In this document: positions 36,666 to 45,514 of the stretch, one piece after another | Layout: every line of letters begins with the position of its first letter | Numbering within the stretch: position 1 is the stretch's first letter | Source: Mesorhizobium sp. B2-3-12 | GTDB lineage: Bacteria; Pseudomonadota; Alphaproteobacteria; Rhizobiales; Rhizobiaceae | Assembly: GCF_006442205.1 (NCBI RefSeq) | Contig: NZ_VFVR01000003.1 | Coordinates: forward strand, 62,001 to 126,000 | Direction: 5' to 3' | Length of the DNA: 64,000 nt | Notes under the pieces: generated by a model | The model's database searches: none | Told to the model about the DNA's origin: nothing | Seen by the model: the letters and a program-made list of their open reading frames with translations, nothing else | Position numbers and translations under genes: made by a program

Positions 36666-37286
36666 ATGGCTGGCAAGAAGATATTGATGCTCGTTGGCGA
36701 GTTCAGCGAGGAGTATGAGATTTTCGTCTTTGAACAGGCCATGCATGCCGTTGGTCACACGGTGCATGTCGTGTGCCCGGACAAGAAGGCCGGCGACGTG
36801 CTGAAGACCTCGCTGCATGATTTCGAGGGCCACCAGACCTATACGGAAAAGCTCGGCCACGACTATATCCTGAATAAGACGTTTTCCGAGGTGGACCCGG
36901 CCCAGTACGATGCCGTCTACGCGGCGGGCGGGCGCGGGCCCGAATACATCCGTATCGACAAGCGCGTGCAGGCGCTGGTGCGGCACTTCCATGAGACCGG
37001 CAAGCCGATTTTCACCATCTGCCATGGCGTGCAGATCCTGATCGCGGTCGACGGCGTGGTGCGGGGCAGGGAAGTGGCGGCGCTTCACTATTGCGAGCCA
37101 GAAGTCACGCTGGCCGGCGGCATCTATATCGACGTCGCGCCGACGGGGGCCCATGTCGACGGCAATCTGGTGTCGGCCAAAGGCTGGCCGGGCCTGTCCA
37201 ATTTCATCCGCGAATGCCTGAAGGTGTTGGGCACGGAGATCCGCCATGGCGAGATCCTGATGCGCGAAGAGCGGCAAGCAGCCTGA
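36666..37286 (+). CDS. DJ-1/PfpI-family protein
   Basis: A 206-residue class I glutamine amidotransferase-like protein. The nucleophile elbow Cys119 is in FTICHGVQIL; GEFSEEYEIFVFEQA and AGGRGPEYIR are the other conserved segments. Relatives include general stress proteins, proteases and isonitrile hydratases, so the reaction is unclear. GGAGG precedes the ATG at 36666 at good spacing, favouring it over the ATG at 36642. Confidence 0.88.
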   Translation: MAGKKILMLVGEFSEEYEIFVFEQAMHAVGHTVHVVCPDKKAGDVLKTSLHDFEGHQTYTEKLGHDYILNKTFSEVDPAQYDAVYAAGGRGPEYIRIDKRVQALVRHFHETGKPIFTICHGVQILIAVDGVVRGREVAALHYCEPEVTLAGGIYIDVAPTGAHVDGNLVSAKGWPGLSNFIRECLKVLGTEIRHGEILMREERQAA

Positions 37287-37334
37287 GCAGAGGCGTCGCC
37301 GGGCCGCGCGCCCGCGGCGCGGCGCTGATCCCTG

Positions 37335-37416
37335 AGCGGGTCGCCGTTTGACGGAAACGCTGACCCGCTTGTCTCCTGATGTTGCGCAACCGCGGACAAA
37401 AACCGTGCCCGCGGTT
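37335..37416. repeat. Two hairpins between convergent genes
   Basis: AGCGGGTC (37335) pairs with GACCCGCT (37362-37369), and AACCGCGG (37388) pairs with CCGCGGTT (37409-37416). They lie between the DJ-1 gene and the desaturase gene, which converge, so they may act as transcription barriers. No T-run follows. Confidence 0.5.
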
Positions 37417-37428
37417 CCCAGGGTTGCT

Positions 37429-38451
37429 CTACAGGGCCGCGTGTGCCTCGCGGAACGATACCAGCTTGCGGCGGTTTTCGTCCCACAAGGCCAGTTTGAC
37501 GCAGCGCAGGCTGTCGAGCAGCGTGACGCGGCCGATACCGCGCAGTTCCGGATAATCGCGCAGCACTTCCTGCAGGCGGTAGCCGGGGACCTTGGCGGAG
37601 AGATGGTGGACGTGGTGGACGCCGATATTGCCGGTAAACCAGTTCAGCACCGGAGGCAGGTCGTAGTAGGACGAGCCGTGCAGGGCGGCATGCTGGAACT
37701 GCCATTCCTCATCCTTCGCCCATTCGGTCTCCTCGAACTGATGCTGGACGTAGAACAGCCAGATGCCGGCCGAACCGGCGAGGATGACGATCGGCAGATG
37801 GACGATCAGGAACGCGCCTGGACCGACGGCCCAGATAAGCAATGCCGCCGCGAGCGCAATGGCGAGATTGGTGGTCATCGACGACACCCAAGGCGTCAGT
37901 CCGCCACGCATCATGCCGATCGGCAGCCTTTGCGAGAAGATGAACAGCCAGATCGGCCCGAGGCCGAACATCACCAGCGGATGGCGGTAGAGGCGATAGG
38001 CCAGGCGGCCGCGCCAGGACATGCGCCGGTACTCCGCGACGGTCAGCGTCGTGATGTCGCCCATGCCGCGCTCGTCAAGATTGCCGGCGCTGGCATGATG
38101 CACGGCGTGGGCACGCCGCCAGCAATCGTAGGGCGTCAGCGTCAGGACGCCAAGCGCACGGCCGATCCAGTCGTCGGCGATGCGATTGGCGAAGAACGAG
38201 CCATGGCCGCAATCGTGCTGGATCATGAAGATCCGCACCAGGAAGCCGGCCGCGGGCAGGATGAGGACCAGCCCCCACCAATGGCCGTACGCATAGGCGG
38301 CGGAAGACAGAGCCCACAGTGTGGCGAAAGGGATGAGGGTAATGGCGAGTTCGAGCGCGCTGCGCCGCCTGTCAGGCTTCTTGTAGCGTGCCAGAATCTT
38401 GAGCCAGGCGCGCTTGCTGTTGGCCGCCACTTCAGGGGAAATCATGTTCAT
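37429..38451 (-). CDS. Membrane fatty acid desaturase
   Basis: A 340-residue di-iron desaturase of the inner membrane with four to six hydrophobic segments. The three histidine boxes are HDCGH, HAVHH and HHVHH. It resembles bacterial acyl-lipid omega-type desaturases that introduce a double bond into membrane fatty acids; the position is not predictable. The ATG at 38451 is followed by a second in-frame ATG two codons later. Confidence 0.9.
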   Translation of the reverse strand: MNMISPEVAANSKRAWLKILARYKKPDRRRSALELAITLIPFATLWALSSAAYAYGHWWGLVLILPAAGFLVRIFMIQHDCGHGSFFANRIADDWIGRALGVLTLTPYDCWRRAHAVHHASAGNLDERGMGDITTLTVAEYRRMSWRGRLAYRLYRHPLVMFGLGPIWLFIFSQRLPIGMMRGGLTPWVSSMTTNLAIALAAALLIWAVGPGAFLIVHLPIVILAGSAGIWLFYVQHQFEETEWAKDEEWQFQHAALHGSSYYDLPPVLNWFTGNIGVHHVHHLSAKVPGYRLQEVLRDYPELRGIGRVTLLDSLRCVKLALWDENRRKLVSFREAHAAL

Positions 38452-38542
38452 CAGGAAGCATAGGCAGGGCGCGCCGCCGCCGCAAGCCGGCCATCACGTA
38501 AAGTTACTGTGCGTAATTGTCGCGTAAGGCCGGACGACGAGG

Positions 38543-38740
38543 CTATTGCCGGCGCCAGACGTCGCCGTTCTCGACCCGGTCAAGGCGGTCGAGCAATTGC
38601 CTGAATCGATCGGGTATGTCGGTCTCGGCGCGGAAGGTTGGCAAGGTGCGCACAAAGCGCGCCATCGTCTCGGCACCGAGCTGGCGCCGAACCTCCGCGG
38701 CGAGCCCTTCGCCTTTTTCAAGCTTGTTGCGGGTCATCAT
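38543..38740 (-). CDS. Small hypothetical protein, 65 residues
   Basis: A hydrophilic 65-residue frame (MMTRNKLEKGEGLAAEVRR...) ending WRRQ. AGGA lies 9 nt before the ATG. A longer version from a TTG at 38812 is possible. No family was recognised; no competing gene exists on the other strand. Confidence 0.45.
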   Translation of the reverse strand: MMTRNKLEKGEGLAAEVRRQLGAETMARFVRTLPTFRAETDIPDRFRQLLDRLDRVENGDVWRRQ

Positions 38741-38907
38741 CTCAAAAATCCTGCGTCGGCTCCGAAACTCCTCCAGCAAGGGAATGGTTCCCCCATCACG
38801 CCCTTGTGGCAAGCAAAGCCGGCAAGTACGGTAAAATTTGAATTAAAATCGGAGCATCGCCCTGATGCCTTCCAGGTCCGTTCAAAGGGCCTTGCGGTCG
38901 CTTTCCC

Positions 38908-38936
38908 CTTGATTTTTGGCCTGCGAACCTCGATAT
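38908..38936 (+). promoter_or_regulatory. Sigma-32 (RpoH)-type promoter of grpE
   Basis: CTTGAT, a 17-bp spacer and CGATAT, 43 bp before the grpE start codon, resemble the alphaproteobacterial RpoH consensus (CTTGAA ... CYATAT). Confidence 0.5.
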
Positions 38937-38978
38937 CGGGCACAAAATCCACACCAGTCGAGATGACGGGAAACGGCG

Positions 38979-39611
38979 ATGAGCGACCAGGCAAAAGATG
39001 AACGCGCGCCCAGTGAAGCCGAGACGGCCGAGGCCAATGCCGAGCGCACGGAAGGCGGGATCGACGGCGACTACGAAGCGCTTGTGCGGCTGCTGAAGGA
39101 AAATGAAGAGCTGAAGGACCGCGCGTTGCGCGTCGCGGCCGAGATGGAGAACCTGCGCCGCCGCACCGCGCGCGACGTGCATGACGCGCGCACCTATGCC
39201 GTGGCGAATTTCGCCCGCGACATGCTGTCGGTATCGGACAATCTGCGCCGCGCGCTGGATGCCATTCCCGCCGAGGCCAAAGCGTCGGGCGACGCCGGCT
39301 TCAAGGCGCTGATCGAAGGCGTCGATCTCACCGAACGCGCCATGCTGTCGGCGCTGGAACGGCATGGGGTCAAGAAACTCGCCCCGGAAGGCGAGAAGTT
39401 CGATCCCAATTTCCACCAAGCCATGTTCGAAGTGCCCAATCCGGATGTCCCGGCCAACACCGTGGTCCAGGTCGTGCAGCCGGGCTATTCGATCGGCGAG
39501 CGGGTGCTGCGCCCGGCCATGGTCGGCGTCGCCAAGGGAGGCCCCAAAATCGCCGCCGAGGCGCCGGTCGAGCCGGGGCCGGTCAATGAGCAGGCGGAGA
39601 AGGATGCGTGA
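38979..39611 (+). CDS. grpE: GrpE, nucleotide exchange factor of DnaK
   Basis: A 210-residue cytoplasmic co-chaperone that exchanges ADP from DnaK. An acidic N-terminus leads to a long coiled coil (about 30-90, with [16 protein letters not shown]). The C-terminal beta domain has [35 protein letters not shown] and GVAKG. Neither hrcA nor dnaK is adjacent, and the gene has its own heat-shock-type promoter. Confidence 0.95.
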   Translation: MSDQAKDERAPSEAETAEANAERTEGGIDGDYEALVRLLKENEELKDRALRVAAEMENLRRRTARDVHDARTYAVANFARDMLSVSDNLRRALDAIPAEAKASGDAGFKALIEGVDLTERAMLSALERHGVKKLAPEGEKFDPNFHQAMFEVPNPDVPANTVVQVVQPGYSIGERVLRPAMVGVAKGGPKIAAEAPVEPGPVNEQAEKDA

Positions 39612-39706
39612 GTAGCGAATAGAGAGTAGTGAGTAGCAAGGACCGGGTCGGGTAGCGCCTGCTTCGCCAATTGCCATTCACTACCGACTACTTCACTACT
39701 CACTCC
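39608..39706. repeat. GTGAGTAG-type inverted repeat after grpE
   Basis: A left arm rich in GAGTAG/AGTGAG units (from 39608) is inversely repeated at 39673-39706 (ending CTACTCACTCC), forming an imperfect palindrome of about 99 bp. It overlaps the grpE stop codon and ends directly at the next start codon. A related unit lies at 40336-40408. Confidence 0.7.
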
Positions 39707-40339
39707 ATGAATCCCATCGCCCTTCTCGACTATGCCGGCGTTGCCGTCTTCGCGGCGACCGGGGCATTGGCGGCTTCGCGCAAACAGCTCGATATTATCG
39801 GCTTCCTGTTCCTGGCCAGCGTCACCGGCATCGGCGGTGGCACGCTTCGCGACGTGATCCTCAATCTGCCGGTCTTCTGGGTCGCCAACTCCAGCTACGT
39901 GCTGATCTGCGCGGCGGTCGCGGTGTTGGTGTTCTTTGGTGCGCATCGTGTCGAATCCCGGTGGAAATGGCTGCTGTGGCTCGACGCGATCGGGCTGGCG
40001 GCCTTTTCGGTGATGGGGGCGGCCAAGGGGCTGGCAATTACCGGCTCACCGGTTGTCTCCGTCATCACCGGCGTGCTCACCGCCACGTTTGGTGGCATCC
40101 TGCGCGATCTGCTGGCCGGCGAACCCTCTGTGCTGCTGAGACCGGAAATCTACGTTACCGCGGCTCTGGTAGGCGCCGCCATCTTCACGGCTGGCGACGT
40201 CGCGGGATTGCCGCCGATCGTTTCGGAGGTGGCCGGCTTCGCCGCTGCCTTCGCGGTGCGTGGCGGTGCGCTGCGTTTCGGTTGGGCGTTTCCATCCTAC
40301 AAGAGCCGCCCCGGCCGGCGGCCCGAAGACATTCCGTGA
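39707..40339 (+). CDS. TRIC/UPF0126-family cation channel protein
   Basis: A 210-residue membrane protein with seven hydrophobic segments and the duplicated glycine-rich signature GIGGGTLRD and FGGILRDLLAG, typical of prokaryotic TRIC (YadS/UPF0126) channels. It may conduct K+. The start codon follows the repeat immediately and no Shine-Dalgarno sequence is visible. Confidence 0.88.
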   Translation: MNPIALLDYAGVAVFAATGALAASRKQLDIIGFLFLASVTGIGGGTLRDVILNLPVFWVANSSYVLICAAVAVLVFFGAHRVESRWKWLLWLDAIGLAAFSVMGAAKGLAITGSPVVSVITGVLTATFGGILRDLLAGEPSVLLRPEIYVTAALVGAAIFTAGDVAGLPPIVSEVAGFAAAFAVRGGALRFGWAFPSYKSRPGRRPEDIP

Positions 40340-40408
40340 GTGAGTAGGGAATAGTCAGTAGTCAGTCCGTGATGTCGCTGCGTAGCGTTCATCACGCACC
40401 ACTCACTT
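40336..40408. repeat. GTGAGTAG-type inverted repeat between TRIC gene and olsB
   Basis: Outer GTGAGTG/CACTCAC arms enclose an inner hairpin CGTGATG/CATCACG with core CGCTGCGTAGCG. It overlaps both convergent stop codons and is related in sequence to the unit at 39608-39706. Confidence 0.65.
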
Positions 40409-41295
40409 CAAGCCGCGAAGCGCTGCGCTTCCCCGCCATAATAGTTGACGTAGCGGGCGCCGATCTCCTTGACCGGCATCACGACGAAGACGTCGACGGT
40501 CGAGAATTCGCGGTCGATGACGCAACCATCGCCGATGCGGGCGCCGACCCGCAGATAGCCCTTGACCAGAGGCGGCATCGCCGCGATCGCCGCCTTGGTG
40601 TTGACCGCCTCGATCGGCATCAGGTCCATCGAGCAATAACGCCCCGACACGGCGCGCACATCCCAGGCCGAATTGGTGCGGCAGTGATGGGCGAGATAGG
40701 TCAGTGCCTCTGCATGCGCCGCCGGTACGGTGCCGTGGAAGGAAGCACAGCCGGTCATCACACCGATTTCGTAGTGGTTGATGTAGGCCCAGATGCCTTG
40801 CCACAGCGCTTCGATGGTGCGCTTCGAACGATATTGCGGCAAAACGCAGGAGCGGCCGAGTTCGAGAAAACGCTGGCCGGGGTGACGGGCGATGAGTTTG
40901 GTCAACTCGAATTCGCCTTCGGAATAGAAGCCTCCGGCGGTTGCCGCGATTTCTTGCCGCAGCAAGCGGTAGGTGCCGACGATGCGGCGATGCTCGGGGC
41001 CGGAAAGCGAGGTATCGAGGACGAGCAGATGATCGCAGAGCGGATCGAAGCGATCGGCATCGCGGCGATCCTGCGCCTGGAAAAGGTCTTTCCTGGCGCC
41101 AAGCTCGTCATAGAATACGCGGTAACGCACTTCCTGCGCGGCCGCGATCTCGGCCTCGTTGCGGGCGAGCCGCACTTCGAGATTGCCGATACGGCCGAGT
41201 GCCGCGCCTTTTATGACGGAATCGACATTACGTCCGGCGAGCAAGGCGCTGCTGGCGTTCGGCCGAGTGTCACATTCCGGCATAACTGTATGCAC
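40408..41295 (-). CDS. olsB: L-ornithine N-alpha-acyltransferase OlsB
   Basis: A 295-residue GNAT-like acyltransferase. It makes lyso-ornithine lipid from ornithine and 3-hydroxyacyl-ACP, the first step of ornithine lipid synthesis in rhizobia. Typical segments are NLEVRLARNEAEIAAAQEVR, GRSCVLPQYRSKRTIEALW and MTGCASFHG. The start is a GTG at 41295 with AAGGAG suitably upstream. The second-step enzyme gene olsA is not in the window. A possible Pho box lies upstream, fitting known phosphate control of this pathway. Confidence 0.9.
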   Translation of the reverse strand: MHTVMPECDTRPNASSALLAGRNVDSVIKGAALGRIGNLEVRLARNEAEIAAAQEVRYRVFYDELGARKDLFQAQDRRDADRFDPLCDHLLVLDTSLSGPEHRRIVGTYRLLRQEIAATAGGFYSEGEFELTKLIARHPGQRFLELGRSCVLPQYRSKRTIEALWQGIWAYINHYEIGVMTGCASFHGTVPAAHAEALTYLAHHCRTNSAWDVRAVSGRYCSMDLMPIEAVNTKAAIAAMPPLVKGYLRVGARIGDGCVIDREFSTVDVFVVMPVKEIGARYVNYYGGEAQRFAA

Positions 41296-41346
41296 GAGTG
41301 ATTCTCCTTCGAGCCATCCCTCTTGGCACGGGGATACGGTGTAGGT

Positions 41347-41364
41347 GCAACAGGATTGTGACAG
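41347..41364 (-). promoter_or_regulatory. Possible Pho box upstream of olsB
   Basis: On the coding strand CTGTCAC-AATC-CTGTTGC matches the PhoB direct repeat CTGTCAT-N4-CTGTCAT at 6/7 and 4/7 positions, 51 bp before the GTG start. Confidence 0.42.
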
Positions 41365-41523
41365 TACCGTGATACGGCGTCGCGGGCAATACTTCGTCGG
41401 CTGGCGAAAACGGTCAACCGGCTATGTTGGGTCACAAGAGCCCTGTGCGCTTTGCGTTCGCGGGCGCCGAAACCGGGCTGCTTTTGTGGTGGTCTTGTCA
41501 GCCACGCACCGGGAAAAGGTGGC

Positions 41524-43815
41524 TCAAGCGGCGACCTGGCCCTCGACGGCACTGACCAGCGCGTCGGGATCGAGCGGCTTGGTGACGAAGCCGCTGGCGC
41601 CGTGGGCAAGCACCGTATGGCGGGTCTTTTCCTGGCTGTCCGCCGACAGAACCATGATCGGCACCGGCGGCACGGAGGTTTCCTCTTCATGGCGGCGGAT
41701 CGCGGCAATGGCGTCCAACCCGTCCATGACTGGCATATGCAGGTCCATCAGCACCACGTCGAAGCGGCGGTTGTGCCCGGCGCCGGTGACCGCCTCGACG
41801 GCGGCCTTGCCGTTGCCGACCACCTTGACGCGATGCCCGGCCTTCAACAGCGTTGCGCGGGCCAGCATGGCGTTGATGTCGTTGTCCTCGGCGATCAGCA
41901 CGGACAGGCCCTGCTGGCGTTCGCCCGCGGCACGATGTGCCGGTGCGCGGCGTTTTTCCGACTGCGGTGGGGCCTGCACCGGTGCATGGCTGCTCAAAAG
42001 GACACGCAAAAGTGTTCCCCCACGCACCGGCCGGGCAAGGAATGTCGCGTAGCCGCTGGCGCGAAACTCGCCAAGCATGCCGCGGTCGGTGGGGGCGATC
42101 AGCGTGACGGCTTCGCAATCGGAAAACCCATGCTGGCGGAGCCGTTTGAGCAGCCTTCCGTCACTCTCCTCCATGGCTGCGTCGACCAGAAGCACGTCGC
42201 AGCCGTCGGCGAAGGACGCTGCCTGGGCCACGGTGGTGGCGATGCCGGCCGCGCCGCCATTGGCGCGGATGGTGAGGGCGATGGCGTCGGCTTCGACGGT
42301 ATTCTTGGACAGGATCACGGCGCGTCGGCCGGCAAGCGCGTTCATCCGGCCCTGCGGCGGTTCGGTGGCTGATATGGCGGGGATCTCGAAGACGAACTCC
42401 GATCCCTGGCCAAGCCGGCTGGAAACCGAAATCGTGCCGCCCATGGCGGCCACCAGGCGCCTGGAGATGGCAAGTCCCAGTCCGGCACCGCCATGCGTGC
42501 GCGTCGAGGTGCCGTCGGCCTGCTCGAACTCCTCGAAGATGCGCTCCATGTCCTCGTCGCGCATGCCGGGACCGGTATCGGCGATGGTGAAGCAGATGCG
42601 GTCGGTGGTCTCGGTTCGGGCGCGCGCGACGGTGACCAGCACGCCGCCGCTGTCGGTGAACTTGATGGCGTTGCCGATGAGGTTGAGCAGCACCTGCCTG
42701 ACCCGGCCTGGATCGGCGGTGATCAATTGCGGCACATCCGGTTCGACATGGCAGCCGAGGCCGATATTCTTGGCGAAGGCGCGCGCGGCCATCAACTCGA
42801 TGATGTTGTCGGCGATCTCGCGCACCGACATGGGCTGCGGTTCGGGATCGAAGCGCCCGGCCTCGATCTTGGAATAGTCGAGCAGGTCCTCGATCAGGGC
42901 CAGCAAGGCGCTGGCCGAGGTCGAGATGGCGCCGACATAGGTCTGCTGCTCCGGCGACAGGCTGGTGTCGGCGAGCAGCCTGGCCATGCCCATGATGCCG
43001 TTCATCGGCGTACGGATCTCGTGGCTGACGGTGGCCAGGAAGCGCGACTTGGCCTGGCTTGCGAACTCGGCCCGCTCGCGCGCGGTGATCATGGACGATT
43101 CGGCGCGTTTGCGGGCGGTGATGTCGCGGGCGATGGCGCGATGCGAGACGGCACCGCTGTCCTTGTCGCGCACCGACAGCTCGATCCACGAGAACCAGCG
43201 CGGGCCGGTGGGCGTGCGGATGGCGACGTCGGTGGAACTCAGGCACTCATGGTCCGAGAAAGCGGCATCGGGAACGATGCCGACCTCGATGCCGAGCTCG
43301 GCCAGCGTCTTGCCGGCAAGGTCGCGCTGATCGGTTTCGACGAGGTCGGCGAACACCTTGTTGGCATAGACGATGTGACCGTCGCGGTCGCGATGGATGA
43401 CGAGGTCGCCGAGGGCGTCGATGAGACCGCGAAAGCGCTCCTCGCTTTCCTGCATCTCCCACATGCGGTCGGCCAGCGTCTCGATCTCGGCGCGGTTGCG
43501 AGCGGTGGTCTCGTCGAGCAGGACCGTTGTGTGGCGTACGCCGCGCCTGGCGTGCAGATGCATGGCCAAGCCGGCAAGGCCTGTTGCCAGCAAGGCAAGG
43601 CTGATGAAGGGCGGCGCCCCGGTCAGGTAGGAGAGGCCGGCCAGCGCCATGACAACGAAGGCCAGGATCGGCAGGCCCTCGCGCTTGACCGGTTGCTGAT
43701 CGGGCACCAGCGGCGGCGCGGCGATAAACCGTCGCACCGATGCCGACGCGTGCGCCGGTGCCGCATCGATGTCGTCGCCAGCGTCGGCCTGTCGGCTGTC
43801 GGATTCCGCGATCAT
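41524..43815 (-). CDS. Hybrid sensor histidine kinase
   Basis: A 763-residue membrane kinase. Two hydrophobic segments (about 48-90) lead to a coiled linker, a PAS domain (about 125-245, [17 protein letters not shown]), HisKA with phospho-acceptor His265 ([11 protein letters not shown]) and a HATPase domain with [14 protein letters not shown] and [10 protein letters not shown] degenerate receiver-like domain (about 505-615, LLVDAAM, with Arg in place of the conserved Lys) precedes an intact C-terminal receiver with Asp691 ([12 protein letters not shown]). The partner regulator and the signal are unknown; no response regulator gene is adjacent. Confidence 0.92.
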   Translation of the reverse strand: MIAESDSRQADAGDDIDAAPAHASASVRRFIAAPPLVPDQQPVKREGLPILAFVVMALAGLSYLTGAPPFISLALLATGLAGLAMHLHARRGVRHTTVLLDETTARNRAEIETLADRMWEMQESEERFRGLIDALGDLVIHRDRDGHIVYANKVFADLVETDQRDLAGKTLAELGIEVGIVPDAAFSDHECLSSTDVAIRTPTGPRWFSWIELSVRDKDSGAVSHRAIARDITARKRAESSMITARERAEFASQAKSRFLATVSHEIRTPMNGIMGMARLLADTSLSPEQQTYVGAISTSASALLALIEDLLDYSKIEAGRFDPEPQPMSVREIADNIIELMAARAFAKNIGLGCHVEPDVPQLITADPGRVRQVLLNLIGNAIKFTDSGGVLVTVARARTETTDRICFTIADTGPGMRDEDMERIFEEFEQADGTSTRTHGGAGLGLAISRRLVAAMGGTISVSSRLGQGSEFVFEIPAISATEPPQGRMNALAGRRAVILSKNTVEADAIALTIRANGGAAGIATTVAQAASFADGCDVLLVDAAMEESDGRLLKRLRQHGFSDCEAVTLIAPTDRGMLGEFRASGYATFLARPVRGGTLLRVLLSSHAPVQAPPQSEKRRAPAHRAAGERQQGLSVLIAEDNDINAMLARATLLKAGHRVKVVGNGKAAVEAVTGAGHNRRFDVVLMDLHMPVMDGLDAIAAIRRHEEETSVPPVPIMVLSADSQEKTRHTVLAHGASGFVTKPLDPDALVSAVEGQVAA

Positions 43816-43958
43816 GCGAAATCCTTTGCCAGACAGAGATTATGGAAAATTGCGGGGGATCGTTCGAATTTTAGCGGATAGCGCGTTTTTGCCCCGCGGC
43901 GACGGATTTGCCGGCCGATGTGGCAATTCCGTCCGCTGCCCGCGATGCGTGAGCCGGG

Positions 43959-44948
43959 TCACATGTCGACGACGACGCGGCCGCGGATCTTGCCGTCGAC
44001 GATGTCGCGTGCGGCACCGATGATGCCGTCAAAGCCGATGGTCGTGGACAGGCTGGCGAGCTTGTCCACATCGAGATCGGAGCCGATGCGCCGCCAGGCT
44101 TCGAGGCGCACGGCCTTCGGCGCCATCACCGAATCGATGCCGAGGAGCGAGACGCCGCGCAGGATGAAGGGCGCCACGCTCGACGGCAGATCCATGCCGC
44201 CCGCCAGACCGCAGGCCGCGACCGCGCCACCATAGGACGTCATCGACAGCACGTTGGCCAGCGTGTGGCTGCCGACCGAATCGATGCCTCCGGCCCAGCG
44301 CTCCTTGGCCAACGGCTTGGCGGGCTGGTTGAGTTCGTCGCGCGATATCACTTCGGCGGCGCCAAGATTGATCAGATAAGGGCTTTCGGCGTTGCGGCCG
44401 GTCGAGGCAATGACATGGTAGCCGAGGCTGGACAGGATCGAGACCGCGACCGACCCGACGCCGCCGGCAGCGCCCGTCACCACGACAGGGCCGCGATCGG
44501 GCAGGATGCCGTGCCGCTCCAGCGCCATGACACAGAGCATGGCCGTGTAGCCGGCGGTGCCGACCGCCATGGCGTCATGCGCGCTCATGCCTTCCGGCAA
44601 GGGCACCAGCCAGTCGCCCTTAACACGGGCGCGCCCGGCATAGGCGCCGAAATGCGTTTCGCCAACGCCCCAGCCATTCAGGATGACCTTGTCGCCCTTG
44701 CGCCAATCGGGATTGGAAGAGGAGGTGACGGTGCCGGCGAGGTCGATGCCCGGCACCAGCGGCCATCGGCGGATCACCGGCGCCTTGCCCGATATGGCCA
44801 ATCCATCCTTGTAGTTCACCGTCGTCGCCTCGACCGCGATGGTGACGTCGCCCTCCATCAGATCGGCGTCGGTGAGATCGGTCACGGCGACCGACTGTTT
44901 TTTCTCGGCGTCGCGCGAAACGAGGATGGCTTTGAAGGTTTCGGGCAT
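43959..44948 (-). CDS. AcuI/YhdH-type acryloyl-CoA reductase
   Basis: A 329-residue medium-chain NADPH oxidoreductase without zinc. Typical of AcuI/YhdH are VNYKDGLAISGKAPVIRRWP, VPGIDLAGTV, the cofactor motif VTGAAGGVGSVAV and LLGIDSVMAP. AcuI reduces toxic acryloyl-CoA to propionyl-CoA; this substrate is inferred from family. GGAGAG precedes the ATG at 44948. Confidence 0.88.
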   Translation of the reverse strand: MPETFKAILVSRDAEKKQSVAVTDLTDADLMEGDVTIAVEATTVNYKDGLAISGKAPVIRRWPLVPGIDLAGTVTSSSNPDWRKGDKVILNGWGVGETHFGAYAGRARVKGDWLVPLPEGMSAHDAMAVGTAGYTAMLCVMALERHGILPDRGPVVVTGAAGGVGSVAVSILSSLGYHVIASTGRNAESPYLINLGAAEVISRDELNQPAKPLAKERWAGGIDSVGSHTLANVLSMTSYGGAVAACGLAGGMDLPSSVAPFILRGVSLLGIDSVMAPKAVRLEAWRRIGSDLDVDKLASLSTTIGFDGIIGAARDIVDGKIRGRVVVDM

Positions 44949-45003
44949 CTTTCTCTCCGCGAACTTGCTTGGCGTCTGACTGTGCGGCGACGGTCGGGCG
45001 GGG

Positions 45004-45501
45004 TCAATCCTTGGAAGGCTTGGCGTTCGGAGACGTGGATTCGCGCCGCCAGCCGATGAGTTCGTCGAAGACGACCAGCGCCGCGCCGACGGAAATGAAG
45101 GCGTCCGCGAGGTTGAAGACGGCGAAGGACCAGACCGGCGTGTGGAACAGGATGTAATCGATGACATGGCCGTAGACGGCACGGTCGATCAGATTGCCCA
45201 ACGCGCCGCCGATGATCAGGGCAAAGCCGATGCGGGCGATGACATGGCCCGCAGGCGTGCGCGTGGCAAGGTAAAGCACGAAAGCCACGACCAGGACGGC
45301 GATGACCACCAGCCCGGTGTCACCGAAGGAGGAGAACATCGAGAAAGCGATGCCGGTGTTGTAGGTGCGAAACAGCGCCAGGAAGGGCACCAGATCAAGC
45401 TTTTCCTGAAACGGCAGGCCGGCCTCGACCAGCGTCTTTATCCATTGGTCGAGCGCGATGGCCACGATGACGAGTAGCGCGTAGGGGGGCCATGATTTCA
45501 C
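45004..45501 (-). CDS. lspA: Lipoprotein signal peptidase II
   Basis: A 165-residue inner-membrane aspartyl protease that removes signal peptides from lipoproteins. It has four membrane segments and the two catalytic Asp motifs, GNLIDRAVYGHVIDYI and FNLADAFI. The start is GTG at 45501; no ATG is available before the conserved first helix. It follows the RNA methyltransferase genes on the same strand (13-bp gap). Confidence 0.95.
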   Translation of the reverse strand: MKSWPPYALLVIVAIALDQWIKTLVEAGLPFQEKLDLVPFLALFRTYNTGIAFSMFSSFGDTGLVVIAVLVVAFVLYLATRTPAGHVIARIGFALIIGGALGNLIDRAVYGHVIDYILFHTPVWSFAVFNLADAFISVGAALVVFDELIGWRRESTSPNAKPSKD

Positions 45502-45514
45502 GATTGGGCAACCT

